A DNA stretch of 64,000 nucleotides from Prosthecobacter debontii (GTDB lineage: Bacteria; Verrucomicrobiota; Verrucomicrobiia; Verrucomicrobiales; Verrucomicrobiaceae), in the NCBI GenBank assembly GCA_945860295.1, contig CAMAQH010000009.1, positions 1 to 64,000 of the forward strand. Direction: 5' to 3'. Positions within the stretch are counted from its first letter, which is position 1; every line of letters begins with the position of its first letter. Below the pieces are notes generated by a model, which saw nothing but the letters and a program-made list of their open reading frames with translations, ran no database searches and was not told the origin of the DNA. This document shows, one piece after another, positions 46,833 through 56,292 of the stretch. The position numbers were made by a program, and so were the translations under genes.

Positions 46833-48986
46833 TCATTTCAGCATGCCCATCTGCCAGAGGATGAAGGTGGCTTCCTCGGCATTTTCGCGCAGTTGCTCGA
46901 AGCGGCCAGACTTTCCGCCGTGGCCTGCCCCCATGTTGGTCTTGAGCAGAAGTATATTCGAGTCGGTCTTGGTTGCGCGTAGTTTGGCCACCATTTTTGC
47001 AGGTTCCCAGTAGGTCACGCGCGGGTCATTGAGGCCACCGGTGAAAAGCATCGGCGGGTAGGCCTTTGCTTGGATGTTATCATAGGGGCTGTAGCTGCGG
47101 ATGAGGTCAAATGCGGCCTTGTCGGTGATGGGATTGCCCCACTCAGGCCACTCGCCTGGCGTCAGCGGAAGTGACTCGTCGAGCATGGTGTTCAGCACAT
47201 CGACAAACGGCACATGAGCGACCACAGCACCAAACAGCTCAGGCGCTTGGTTGACCACAGCGCCCATCAGCTCACCACCTGCTGATCTGCCTGATGCGGT
47301 GATTCGTCCCTGAGCGGCATAGCCCCGCTCGATCAGACCCTTGGCGGCATCGACAAAATCATTGAAGGCATTCGTGCGCTTCATCAGCTTGCCGTCGAGA
47401 TACCACTGGTAGCCGAGATCATCACCACCACGGATGTGGGCGATGGCATAGGCAAAGCCACGGTCCACCATCGACAGCCGATTGGCACTAAAATCAGGCG
47501 GCATGGCGATGCCATAAGCACCGTAGGCATAGAGGTGGAGCGCCTGGCTGCCATCCTTTGGAAAGCCCTTGAGATAAAGAATCGAGACGGGCACCTGCAC
47601 GCCATCACGCGCCGCGATCATGAGTCGTTCGGTCTCATACTTGCTGGCATCATAGCCCGAGGGCATCTCCTGGACCTTCAGCACCTCCAGCCGCTTTTCA
47701 ACGAGGTGAAAATCGTAGACCGTCTCAGGTGTGACCATAGACTCATAATCAATGCGTAGCTTCGACACTGCATACTCGGGGTTATCTCCGAGACCCGCTG
47801 CATAGCTTGATTCGGGGAAAGGGACATTCTCGATCTTCGTCACGTCGGCATAATCGCGGATCTCGATTTGATCGAGTCCGTCGATGCGACCTTCGATGAC
47901 ATAGAAGTCCTTAAACAAGGCCAGATCAGTCAGATAATGCCTGTCTGAGCCAGGGATGAGCATCTGCCATTCATCTGGCTTCTCCAGTGATGCCGTAGCG
48001 ACACGGAAGTTCACATGATCGTCATTGGTTAGGATATAGACTTGCTGATCACGCACATCCACGGAGTAGTTCCGGCCCACTTTGCGTGGGCTGACCAGGA
48101 TCGGCTTGGCGGTGGGGTCACTGGCTGGCACGAGCCGGATCTCAGTCGTTACCTGATCGCCTGTCTCGATGATGATCCAGTCCTCTTGCGCGCTTAGGTT
48201 CACATCGACACTAAAGCCAATGTCAGGCTCCTGGTAGAGTCGTTTGGCATTCTTCGGATCATCACCCAGCCGATGAAAATGCATGTTATCCGTGCGCCAG
48301 TTTTCATTGGCTAGGCCATAGACGAGGCCCTTGCTGTCAGCGGACCAAACGATGTTTGAAAGAGTGCCTTCAATGACATCGGGCAAGTCTTTGCCGATTG
48401 TCAGATCGCAGAAATGCAGAGCGAAACGCTCGGAACCATCGTCATCATAAGCATAGGCCATCAGCCTGCCGTTTGGGCTGATCACTAGCTCCTCAAGCAG
48501 GAAGTAATCCTTGCCATCAGCGAGCTTGTTTTCATCAAGGATTAGCTGCTCCGACCCGCCCTCTGCGTGCTTACGATAGTGCTGACGATACTGCGCGCCT
48601 GGCTCAAACTTTGACCAATAGATCCAATCGCCGTCTTTCTGCGGGACGGTGCTGTCATCCTCTTTGATCCGAGCCTTCATCTCCTCGAAGATTTTTTCAA
48701 CCCACGGCTTTTGTTCCGCCATCTGGGTTTCAAAGTAGCCATTTTCAGCCTTCAAATACGCCAGCACATCCCTGTCCTTGATCTTGGGGTAACTCGGGTC
48801 CTTCAGCCAGTGCCAGGGATCTTCCATCGCCACGCCGTGGTAGCTGTATGGATGCGGCCGCTGTTCGGCGACGGGAGATTTCACGGTATCATTCATCATG
48901 GTTGGGCGGTTCTTGTCCTGATCAGCCGCATTCGAGAGCATAGCAAACATCGCCAAGCTGAAACAGAAAGTGACCAGTGATTTCAT
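46833..48986 (-). CDS. Oligopeptidase B-like S9A prolyl oligopeptidase, with signal peptide
   Basis: The ATG at 48986 gives a signal peptide (MKSLVTFCFSLAMFAMLSNA) and a ~717-residue serine peptidase. An N-terminal beta-propeller domain (about 60-450) precedes the alpha/beta hydrolase. The nucleophile is in GRSAGGELMG (Ser568), with Asp654 in TGGLNDPRV and His689 in MGAGHGGKSG. The HPYSYHGVAMEDPWHWL-like start is typical. Known oligopeptidase B enzymes cleave small peptides after Arg or Lys and are mostly cytoplasmic; the predicted export here is a departure. A later start would remove the signal. Confidence 0.94.
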   Translation of the reverse strand: MKSLVTFCFSLAMFAMLSNAADQDKNRPTMMNDTVKSPVAEQRPHPYSYHGVAMEDPWHWLKDPSYPKIKDRDVLAYLKAENGYFETQMAEQKPWVEKIFEEMKARIKEDDSTVPQKDGDWIYWSKFEPGAQYRQHYRKHAEGGSEQLILDENKLADGKDYFLLEELVISPNGRLMAYAYDDDGSERFALHFCDLTIGKDLPDVIEGTLSNIVWSADSKGLVYGLANENWRTDNMHFHRLGDDPKNAKRLYQEPDIGFSVDVNLSAQEDWIIIETGDQVTTEIRLVPASDPTAKPILVSPRKVGRNYSVDVRDQQVYILTNDDHVNFRVATASLEKPDEWQMLIPGSDRHYLTDLALFKDFYVIEGRIDGLDQIEIRDYADVTKIENVPFPESSYAAGLGDNPEYAVSKLRIDYESMVTPETVYDFHLVEKRLEVLKVQEMPSGYDASKYETERLMIAARDGVQVPVSILYLKGFPKDGSQALHLYAYGAYGIAMPPDFSANRLSMVDRGFAYAIAHIRGGDDLGYQWYLDGKLMKRTNAFNDFVDAAKGLIERGYAAQGRITASGRSAGGELMGAVVNQAPELFGAVVAHVPFVDVLNTMLDESLPLTPGEWPEWGNPITDKAAFDLIRSYSPYDNIQAKAYPPMLFTGGLNDPRVTYWEPAKMVAKLRATKTDSNILLLKTNMGAGHGGKSGRFEQLRENAEEATFILWQMGMLK

Positions 48987-49200
48987 AAGAGAGTAGGATG
49001 CGGCAGGCAATGTTCGATGGCTGTCGAAAATCTCGAGAAATCAGGAATTCGGGGTGTTGCCATTTCTGCCACAGCCATAGACCGATCATCAGTCCGCCCA
49101 GTCAGCAAAGCAGTCCAACAGTTTGACCAGAGGAGGTGTGATACATCACGAATTTATCATGGACGCCATCTGCGAAAGGATTCAGAATTAGCCAAGTTTA

Positions 49201-49273
49201 GGGGCTATAGCTCAGTTGGTAAAGCGTCTCGTTCGCAATGAGATCAGAGGTTCGAATCCCCTTAGCTCCACCA
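49201..49273 (+). tRNA. tRNA-Ala (anticodon CGC)
   Basis: The 73 bases fold as a standard cloverleaf: acceptor GGGGCTA pairs with TAGCTCC and includes the G3-U70 wobble that is the alanine identity element; the anticodon loop TTCGCAA presents CGC, reading GCG; the T-arm has GTTCGAATC; the 3' end ACCA is encoded. The D-stem contains one C-A mismatch (GCTC with AAGC), a small departure. Confidence 0.95.
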
Positions 49274-49294
49274 GTTCTGGTGATGACTCGCAAA

Positions 49295-49819
49295 TCAGCG
49301 CTTGGCTTTCACGTAAGACAGCACCTTTTGATCATCGTCACCAGCAGCCCAAACGACGCGGAGGAAGTCGGCGGGATGAATATCGTATTTGGAAAGGAAG
49401 GCGCGATCACCTCCGCAGCCGAACATGGTGTCGGGATTCATTTCGCCTCGTAGTTTGGCACGTGCTTTGACAAGGATGCGTGGTAGCCAGATGATGCCGT
49501 CGAGTTCGGTAGTCTTGGAAGGAAGGTCTGCTGGCGCAACGATTTTTGTGCTCGACACGCTTTTCTGGATGGTGAGGAAGTAGTCACGTCGCACGGCGGC
49601 GATGAGCAGCGCGGCGATAGCGGTGGGGTCCTCACCACCGGATGTGACATTGTCTTCGATGAAGTCAAAGAACTCGCGCTCGCGGCAGCCAATAGATTTG
49701 AGGAAGTCTTGGTCCTCATCGCTGAACCATTCCTCGAAGTCGTGATTGCCTTCATCATATTCGTTCACGCATGAGTCGAAAAGCTCGACGAAATAGGAGT
49801 CCCAGATGTAGTTTTTCAT
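49295..49819 (-). CDS. DUF5069 domain protein
   Basis: A 174-residue cytoplasmic protein. The C-terminal ~75 residues match DUF5069: GIIWLPRILVKARAKLRGEM then MFGCGGDRAFLSKYDIHPAD, with the family's LPRxxxKARA and G.D.aLL signatures. The N-terminal ~95 residues are acidic (FEEWFSDEDQDFLKSIG) and may be a second copy or a helical extension. Its function is not known. It begins 14 bases before the end of the downstream-lying glycogen synthase gene's upstream side and is on the same strand, so it may be co-transcribed with it. Confidence 0.82.
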   Translation of the reverse strand: MKNYIWDSYFVELFDSCVNEYDEGNHDFEEWFSDEDQDFLKSIGCREREFFDFIEDNVTSGGEDPTAIAALLIAAVRRDYFLTIQKSVSSTKIVAPADLPSKTTELDGIIWLPRILVKARAKLRGEMNPDTMFGCGGDRAFLSKYDIHPADFLRVVWAAGDDDQKVLSYVKAKR

Positions 49820-49834
49820 AAGGTTAGCTGTGAT

Positions 49835-51043
49835 TCAGTTTTTCTTCACGAGAGTCTCGTAGAGAGACTTGGTGCGCTGAGCGATGCTGGTCCAGCTAAA
49901 GCGTTCGACGGCGCGTTTGCGGCCAGCCAGGCCCATGAGTCGGCACTTTTCAGGGTCGGCCATAAGACTGTTGATGCCGTCAGCGAGATCTTTGGCAAAG
50001 CGTGCTGGATCAGTGGCTTCAAAGGGGCTCTCTGTTTGCTGATCAAGCTGGACGAGAATGCCTGTCTCATAGGGGACGACGACTTCTTTGATGCCGCCGA
50101 CGGCGCTTGCCACCACGGCGGTCTCACAGGCCATAGCTTCAAGATTGATGATGCCAAAGGGCTCGTAGATCGAAGGGCAACAGAAGACGCTGGCATGGGA
50201 GTACATGGCGATCTTTTCTTGCACGGGCAGCATGGCTTGAATCCAGATGATGCCGCCACGCTTGAGCTGAGCGGCAGTTACGGCTGCTTCCATTTCAACT
50301 AGGATTTCTGGGGTGTCGGGGGCACCAGCACAGAGCACGATTTGGAAGCCTGGGTCCATTTGCTCAATGGCGCGCACGAGATGGATGATGCCCTTCTGCC
50401 GCGTGATGCGCCCGACAAAGAGGACGTAGGGGACATTGGGATTCACGCCATTTTTTCGCAGCACGTCAGGCGCCTCTACTCGGTGGTACTCGACGGGGTC
50501 GATACCGTTGTGGATGACGTGGATTTTGTGTGGGTCCACCTGAAAGAGCCGCATGATGTCCACCTTGGTTTCTTCAGAAACCGCGATGACTGCGTCGGCC
50601 ATCTCAATGGCGGTCTTTTCCAGCCAGACAGTGAAGTCATAGCCGCCGCCGAGCTGCTCGCGTTTCCAAGGGCGCAGGGGTTCTAGCGAATGCACGGTTA
50701 ACACCATCGGCACGCCGTAGTTAAACTTTGCTAAAATGCCGCCGAAGTGAGCATACCAAGTGTGTAGGTGGACGATTTGCGCATCAATGTTCCGCGTGTT
50801 GAAGTCTAGACTGCGCTGCAAGGCACCGAAGACGGATTTTAGTTTCCCTGGGCTAGTCCATTTCAACATATCCAGCCCAGCGCCATGCACCGTGATACCA
50901 CCATCGCTGCTATTTTGATCACCGAAGCAGCGCACTTCCACCTCCATGAGCTTGGCGAGCTCTCTCGTGAGATATTCGACATGCACGCCCGCGCCACCAT
51001 AAATGTAAGGTGGGTATTCGTTGGTGAGGAAAAGAGACTTCAT
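49835..51043 (-). CDS. GT4-family glycogen synthase (actinobacterial GlgA/GlgM type)
   Basis: A ~402-residue glycosyltransferase from the ATG at 51043 (a TTG two codons upstream is less likely). It starts KSLFLTNEYPPYIYGGAGVH, the donor-binding loop of the GT4 glycogen synthase branch, and has FVGRITRQKGIIHLVRA and the EPFGIINLEAMACETAVVAS acceptor region with the E-x7-E motif. Close relatives extend alpha-1,4-glucan from ADP-glucose or form maltose-1-phosphate (GlgM). It is the upstream gene of a minus-strand pair with the DUF5069 gene. No branching enzyme or GlgC is in the window. Confidence 0.9.
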   Translation of the reverse strand: MKSLFLTNEYPPYIYGGAGVHVEYLTRELAKLMEVEVRCFGDQNSSDGGITVHGAGLDMLKWTSPGKLKSVFGALQRSLDFNTRNIDAQIVHLHTWYAHFGGILAKFNYGVPMVLTVHSLEPLRPWKREQLGGGYDFTVWLEKTAIEMADAVIAVSEETKVDIMRLFQVDPHKIHVIHNGIDPVEYHRVEAPDVLRKNGVNPNVPYVLFVGRITRQKGIIHLVRAIEQMDPGFQIVLCAGAPDTPEILVEMEAAVTAAQLKRGGIIWIQAMLPVQEKIAMYSHASVFCCPSIYEPFGIINLEAMACETAVVASAVGGIKEVVVPYETGILVQLDQQTESPFEATDPARFAKDLADGINSLMADPEKCRLMGLAGRKRAVERFSWTSIAQRTKSLYETLVKKN

Positions 51044-51275
51044 GGGCAAGTCATGTCTATGGTGATAGTCATGAGATAGGCAAGCTCAAAGCCACGGTCT
51101 AGAGTAGCCAGAAAAATGTCTCGGTTGCCTTTACGATGACTCAATTGGGTCGGTATTGGCATGAATGTTTCCATCCAAGCATGCCTGTTTTTGGAGTTGT
51201 CATCATTTGTACATTAAATTTCCCCTTTGCACGCTGCCAAAGCCCGCTACTCTGTGCGCCCTTTTTCCCCTGCTG

Positions 51276-52160
51276 ATGGCTGAACCCAAAAACATCCTCC
51301 GACTCGGTCTGCCCAGTGGCAGCCTCCAGGAGCCGACCCTTGAACTCCTCAAGCGCGCCGGATTCAACATCGTTGTTCCCTCCCGCTCCTACCGCCCGAC
51401 GGTGGACGACGATCAACTCGAACTGCGTCTGCTGCGCGCCCAGGAGATCGGTCGTTATGTGGATCACGGATTTCTCGACTGCGGCATCACAGGTCGTGAT
51501 TGGATCGCTGAAAATAATGCTGATGTGGAGGTGCTGACGGACCTGCGTTACTCCAAGGCCACATCCAAGCCTACTCGCTGGGTGCTAGTCGTTCCTGACG
51601 ATTCACCTGTGAAGTCAGTCAAAGATCTCGAAGGTAAGCGCATCGCTACTGAAGCAGTGGACATGACGAAGGCTTATCTCGCTAAGCATGGCGTAAAGGC
51701 TGAAGTGGAATTTAGCTGGGGCGCTACTGAGGTGAAGGTGCCGGAACTCGTCGATGCGATCGTGGACATCACGGAGACGGGCAGTTCGCTACGCGCGAAT
51801 AAGCTACGTATAGTGGACACGTTGATGGAGAGCTACCCGCAGTTCATTTCCAGCAAAGCTGCCTACCAGGATGCCTGGAAGCGCGAGAAAATGGAGACGC
51901 TCGTCCTGCTCATCAAAGGCGCGTTGGAGGCTCGCGACAAGGTCGGCCTCAAGATGAACGTCCCAGCTAAATCACTCGAGCAGGTCGTTGCGACGCTCCC
52001 AAGTGAGCGCTCACCTACGATTTCCCAACTTGCTTCGCAGGATTGGGTCGCCGTCGAGACAGTCATTGCGGAATCGGTCGTGCGGGAGATAATCCCCCGA
52101 CTCAAATCTCTCGGTGCCGAAGGCATCGTGGAATACCCGCTGAACAAAGTCGTCCCTTAA
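51276..52160 (+). CDS. hisG: ATP phosphoribosyltransferase, long form
   Basis: The ATG at 51276 gives a 294-residue HisG, the first enzyme of histidine synthesis (ATP + PRPP). Recognisable segments are [20 protein letters not shown], the [12 protein letters not shown] segment and [20 protein letters not shown], the PRPP-binding loop. The C-terminal ~75 residues form the ACT-like regulatory domain of the long form ([20 protein letters not shown]), so feedback inhibition by histidine is expected. An upstream in-frame ATG would add 37 residues without homology. It is not in a his operon. Confidence 0.94.
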   Translation: MAEPKNILRLGLPSGSLQEPTLELLKRAGFNIVVPSRSYRPTVDDDQLELRLLRAQEIGRYVDHGFLDCGITGRDWIAENNADVEVLTDLRYSKATSKPTRWVLVVPDDSPVKSVKDLEGKRIATEAVDMTKAYLAKHGVKAEVEFSWGATEVKVPELVDAIVDITETGSSLRANKLRIVDTLMESYPQFISSKAAYQDAWKREKMETLVLLIKGALEARDKVGLKMNVPAKSLEQVVATLPSERSPTISQLASQDWVAVETVIAESVVREIIPRLKSLGAEGIVEYPLNKVVP

Positions 52161-52197
52161 CCGGAGCCGACACAAGAAAACAGGAGAACACACCACC

Positions 52198-52302
52198 ATG
52201 GGATCGCTGAAAAAGCGCAGAAAGACGAAGATCAATAAGCACAAGCGCAAGAAGCGCATGCGCGCCAACCGTCATAAGAAGCGTTTGCGCTATAAGTCGT
52301 AA
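52198..52302 (+). CDS. 34-residue very basic mS38/AURKAIP1-like ribosomal protein
   Basis: The short gene encodes MGSLKKRRKTKINKHKRKKR followed by MRANRHKKRLRYKS. KxRKxKMxKHKxKKRxKxxR is the conserved core of the AURKAIP1/COX24 (mS38) domain, small ribosome-associated proteins found in some bacteria and in mitochondria. A clear Shine-Dalgarno AGGAG lies 11 bases upstream. It sits between hisG (37 bases upstream) and the TPR gene on the same strand. The strongly basic composition indicates rRNA binding. Confidence 0.85.
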   Translation: MGSLKKRRKTKINKHKRKKRMRANRHKKRLRYKS

Positions 52303-52382
52303 CCGTTAGCCTTGTCCGCATGATTTGCCTCCGTCCCGCGAAAAGAATGACTCGATTCGCTGACGGAGGCTTATCGTCGCGG

Positions 52383-54185
52383 ATGCGGATTTTTAAGCTC
52401 AGTGATCCCGCTTCAGATCGGCTGAAGTCGGGAAGTTTGAACCTAGCCATTTTGGCGGGTTCCTTCGTGTTTAGTTGGTCGGCTTTGAGCATGGCTCTAG
52501 TGCCGTTGGAGAAGCCAGCGATGGCAGATCTTTCCCTGCCAAAGATCACCACACAGGTTTCTCCAGACCTGCAAATTCATGCATCTGGTGAACGGATTGC
52601 TGAAACGCTCGCCCACTATTCGGCTGCGTTGCAGTTTGAGAAATCAGGCAAGATGCGCGAAGCGCTCACGCAATTCTTAGCCGTGCTTGAGGTGGACCCC
52701 GCAAATCCCGAACTTGCAGCTCACACAGCCGAGTTGGCCTATCATTACCAGGGAAGGAAGGAGGCGGTTGCGCTCTTAAACAAGGCCATCGCGACAAGGC
52801 CAGACGAACCAGCCGCGTATCTAAATCTGGTCCGCTTTCTCAACACCTACATCTCAGAGGAACCCTTTGAAGCAAATCGTGCGAAACAGGTCTTGGCTGA
52901 TGTCGTGAAACGTTTTCCGAAGCGGGCGGACGTGTGCGCCTTTGCGAGTCTTAGTTTTCTGAGTCAGAACATGCGGTCAGAGGCCATTGCCGTCATGGAC
53001 CAGGCCGCGAAACAAGAGGTCAAAGAATCCGCCTATTGGCTAGAGCTGGGTCGCGCAGCCCAGGAGATCTGGCCACTCGCTCAGATCGAGAAGAAGGCGG
53101 ATCACACCAGCCGGGTAAATGCTTATTTTGAGAAGGCACTCAGCCATGCAGCAACGGGAAAGAAGGGCGAAACCACACGGATCGAGGTGGCACAATACTA
53201 CCTGCTAACAAACCAACTCGATGCCGCGCGAGCCTTGTGTGAGTTGGTCGCTACTCAAACAGGAAATCTTCAGGCTAGAAAAATTTTATTCCGCCTTTAC
53301 GAAGCGGCGGAGGAAAAAGATAAGGCATTGTCCACACTCGAAAAGATCGTCCGTGACGCACCGACGGATGTGGAGCAGCAACATCTTCTCGTGACTGCCT
53401 ATGAATCGCGCGAAATGTATGCCAAGGCTGTGCCGCATCTCGAAGCTACCATCCAGATCGGTGGTGGGGATGCAGGAGATTATCAGGCACTTGGCGAGCT
53501 GCTGCTGCGCTCCCAACTTTATGACAAACTCATCCAGCTCAGTGAGCGCTGCGTGAAGCTCTATCCTGACAATCCAGTCTTTCATCTCCATGCCGCATTG
53601 GCACAACGCTCATTATTACGCTGGGAGAAAGCCATTCAATCCTTTGAGCGTGCCGCAGAGCAGGCAGAGAGCACGCAGGCGGAGCTGGTGAATCACCGTT
53701 TTTTCTTTCAGTATGGCCTGACTCTGGAGCGTGGAGGCAGGCATGATGAGGCGGCGAAGATGTTTGAAAAGTCCATCACACTCACTCCGAAAGAGGAACT
53801 CGAAGACGCCGCAAATACATTGAACTATCTCGGCTACATGTGGCTAAATTTAGAGCGCAATCTCGACAAAGCTGGCGAGTTGATTCGCAAGGCCAATGAA
53901 CTCCAGCCAGAAAAGTCAGCCTATGTGGACAGCCTAGGCTGGTGGCATTTCAAAAAGGGCGACTACCCGAATGCACTCAAGGAACTGCAACGTGCCTTTG
54001 CACTGCTCAAGAATCCAGAGCCCGATGATGCCGAAATCATCGAGCACATCGCCCAAGTCTATCTCAAGATGGACGACCAGCCCAAAGCGCGTAAGTTCTT
54101 TGAAAAAGCCAGCGCGCTTCAGCCGACCGATCCCAAGCTGCTCAAGCGCATTGAAGATGGGCTGAAAAGACTACCAAAGCCCTGA
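52383..54185 (+). CDS. TPR-repeat protein with N-terminal membrane anchor
   Basis: A ~600-residue protein from the ATG at 52383 (GGAGG 14 bases upstream). A hydrophobic stretch at about residues 20-40 (LNLAILAGSFVFSWSALSMA) is a signal or anchor, so the rest is probably periplasmic. The body is made of 34-residue tetratricopeptide repeats, seen around 75-140, 195-240, 265-330, 360-420, 455-510 and 510-590, with the W..LG..Y..A..Y..A....P pattern. Such proteins scaffold complexes or handle assembly of outer-membrane proteins; the partner is unknown. Confidence 0.85.
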   Translation: MRIFKLSDPASDRLKSGSLNLAILAGSFVFSWSALSMALVPLEKPAMADLSLPKITTQVSPDLQIHASGERIAETLAHYSAALQFEKSGKMREALTQFLAVLEVDPANPELAAHTAELAYHYQGRKEAVALLNKAIATRPDEPAAYLNLVRFLNTYISEEPFEANRAKQVLADVVKRFPKRADVCAFASLSFLSQNMRSEAIAVMDQAAKQEVKESAYWLELGRAAQEIWPLAQIEKKADHTSRVNAYFEKALSHAATGKKGETTRIEVAQYYLLTNQLDAARALCELVATQTGNLQARKILFRLYEAAEEKDKALSTLEKIVRDAPTDVEQQHLLVTAYESREMYAKAVPHLEATIQIGGGDAGDYQALGELLLRSQLYDKLIQLSERCVKLYPDNPVFHLHAALAQRSLLRWEKAIQSFERAAEQAESTQAELVNHRFFFQYGLTLERGGRHDEAAKMFEKSITLTPKEELEDAANTLNYLGYMWLNLERNLDKAGELIRKANELQPEKSAYVDSLGWWHFKKGDYPNALKELQRAFALLKNPEPDDAEIIEHIAQVYLKMDDQPKARKFFEKASALQPTDPKLLKRIEDGLKRLPKP

Positions 54186-54528
54186 CGCCGCTACAGCGTT
54201 CAGTCCGAATGTTTTTGTCCGCAAGTTGTGGTGCCGAAGGCTAAATAATTGGTTCCATAAAGCGTTTATTGTGAACAAGACAGAGGATGATCATATTAGA
54301 TTTAAAACATTTAGACCGGTTTGTTGCCGTGATGTTTTGTGTCTCCTGACTTGGTATCTTCTTTCAGGTTGTTGTGCCTTGGCAGACGCAATAGAGACCA
54401 CAAGCAGCGACGGGCCGGGGACAGATCCTTGACAGGATTGACCCAGCTGTGAGAGCCGACACCTACAGCTCGGAGGAATTTTCATTCGTCATCTCACGAC
54501 TCCTGCCCATGATCCGCGCGCTCGCCTT
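54186..54528. other. Gene-free stretch between TPR and transporter genes
   Basis: No convincing gene lies here. A short open frame (54226-54432) has a Cys-rich hydrophobic segment but no Shine-Dalgarno and no recognised homology. Near 54408-54440 the sequence GACGGGCCGGGGACAGATCC resembles text found beside REP-associated transposases, but no palindromic unit was confirmed. Confidence 0.35.
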
Positions 54529-56292
54529 ATGGAAGCCGCCATTGTCATTGGATTGCTCATCATCGCCGTCATCTTCTTCGCCACGGAGAAGGTTTCGGTG
54601 GACCTAGTCACGCTTGGGCTTCTGTGTGTGCTCGTGCTGAGCGGCATTCTCACGGTGAGTCAGGCTTTTGCGGGCTTTGGAAATGAGGTGATCATCATGC
54701 TCGGTTCGATCTTTGTCATCGGGGCCGCGCTGCGTGAAACGGGTGTGCTCGATCAACTCGGTCATGTCTTGGCGCGGGCGACGGGTGGGCATCCTGGGCG
54801 AGTAGTCGCGGGTATGATGACCACCGTGGGCGCGGTCTCTGCTTTCATGAACAACACGACCGTCACTGCCATGTTCCTGGGCCCGGTGATTGGTCTGGCC
54901 AGAAGGCTTGGCATCTCGCCTTCACGCCTGCTGATGCCGCTGGCTTTTTCCTCGCTGCTGGGTGGCACCTGCACACTCATCGGCACGAGCACAAACGTCG
55001 CTGTCAGTGCGGCGATGGTGAAAATGGGCATGCCTGCTGTCGGCATGTTTGAGATCACGCCTGTCGGCATTGTGCTTCTGTGTGTGGGGCTTGTTTACAT
55101 GATCCTCATCGGCATGAGATGGGTGCCAGAGCGTGACCGTGCTGATGGCCAAACAGACGCTGCACCGATGCGTGAATATTTGGCTGAAGTGGTCATCAGA
55201 CCTGGTTCACCTCTGATCGGCCAGGAGGTGTATGCATCAGACTTTTCGGTGCTGGAGTTTCAGGTCGTGAAACTCCGGCGCGCGACAGAGGAGATGGATG
55301 TCAGTCCACATGTGCGCTTTGAACTGGGTGATGTCGTGCTCGTCGCGGGTAAGGTACAAAATCTCATCAAGGTGAAGAAGATCGAAGGCATCGATATCGT
55401 CGAAGATCTAGACCTAGTTCATTCGGGTGTGGATATGAAGGACGCCAGCATCGCTGAAGTAGTGCTGACTCCGCGCTCCAGTCTCGTCGGGCAAACGCTG
55501 CGTCACAGCAATTTCCGCCGCCGCTCTGGGCTGTCTGTCCTTGCCCTACTGCGCGGCGACCGCACGCTCAACGACCATATGGCCGACGTGCCGCTGCAGG
55601 CGGGCGATATGATGCTGTTGCAGGGGCCTTTTGATCGGATGCGTCAGTTTGAAGCGGCCTCTGAGATGGTCGTCATCACAGAGCACAGTGTCAGTGAGAA
55701 TGCGCAAAAACGCGGAGTCGCTGTGCTCATCGCATTCGCCATGGCGGTGATCTTGAGCAGCTTCAATTTGCTACCTCCATCCATCGCCTTTTTACTCGTC
55801 GCTCTGCTGGCGTTAGCCACGCGTTGCATCACTTTGGACACAGCTTATGAAAATGTGGACTGGAGGCTGCTCATCCTGATCGGTGGCATGACTGCCTTTG
55901 GTGCGGCGATGGCTAAATCGGGTGCTGATCTTTTGATCGCTCAAACCATCACGGGTTGGTTGCAGCCTTATGGCTTTATCGCGGTGCTGGCTGGCTTCAC
56001 CATTCTCACGGTCCTATTGACCCAGCCCATGTCGAACGCCGCTGCGGCACTCGTGGTGCTGCCCATCGCGATCAAAGCGGCTGAGAGCATGGGTGCAAAT
56101 CCGCGCGCCTTTGCCATTGCGATCATGCTGAGTGCCAGCATCTCGGTGCTCACGCCCTTTGAGCCAAGCTGCATTCTCGTTTATGGCCCTGGCAAATACC
56201 GCTTCAGTGACTTCATCAAAGTCGGCGGTGGACTGACGCTGATCTCGGTGATTTTAATTCTGCTTCTGGTGCCGCTTTTCTGGCCTCTGTGA
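54529..56292 (+). CDS. SLC13-type anion permease with two TrkA-C domains
   Basis: A 587-residue inner-membrane transporter. Membrane segments lie at about 2-20, 27-45, 55-75, 90-110, 135-180 and, after the insertion, 390-585. The pieces FMNNTTVTAMFLGPVIGLAR and TQPMSNAAAALVVLPIAIKA carry the SNT-type signature of the divalent anion/sodium symporters. Between the two membrane halves sit two TrkA-C (RCK_C) domains (about 208-285 and 300-380), known to bind nucleotides or ions and regulate transport. The substrate could be sulfate, dicarboxylate or phosphate; not decided. Its stop codon coincides with the truncated end of a histidine kinase pseudogene. Confidence 0.9.
   Translation: MEAAIVIGLLIIAVIFFATEKVSVDLVTLGLLCVLVLSGILTVSQAFAGFGNEVIIMLGSIFVIGAALRETGVLDQLGHVLARATGGHPGRVVAGMMTTVGAVSAFMNNTTVTAMFLGPVIGLARRLGISPSRLLMPLAFSSLLGGTCTLIGTSTNVAVSAAMVKMGMPAVGMFEITPVGIVLLCVGLVYMILIGMRWVPERDRADGQTDAAPMREYLAEVVIRPGSPLIGQEVYASDFSVLEFQVVKLRRATEEMDVSPHVRFELGDVVLVAGKVQNLIKVKKIEGIDIVEDLDLVHSGVDMKDASIAEVVLTPRSSLVGQTLRHSNFRRRSGLSVLALLRGDRTLNDHMADVPLQAGDMMLLQGPFDRMRQFEAASEMVVITEHSVSENAQKRGVAVLIAFAMAVILSSFNLLPPSIAFLLVALLALATRCITLDTAYENVDWRLLILIGGMTAFGAAMAKSGADLLIAQTITGWLQPYGFIAVLAGFTILTVLLTQPMSNAAAALVVLPIAIKAAESMGANPRAFAIAIMLSASISVLTPFEPSCILVYGPGKYRFSDFIKVGGGLTLISVILILLLVPLFWPL

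Noticed and set aside
54226-54432. 68-codon frame with a Cys-rich hydrophobic segment, lipoprotein-like
   Set aside because: No ribosome-binding site, no conserved text, and the end overlaps GGCCGGGGACAG repeat-like sequence.
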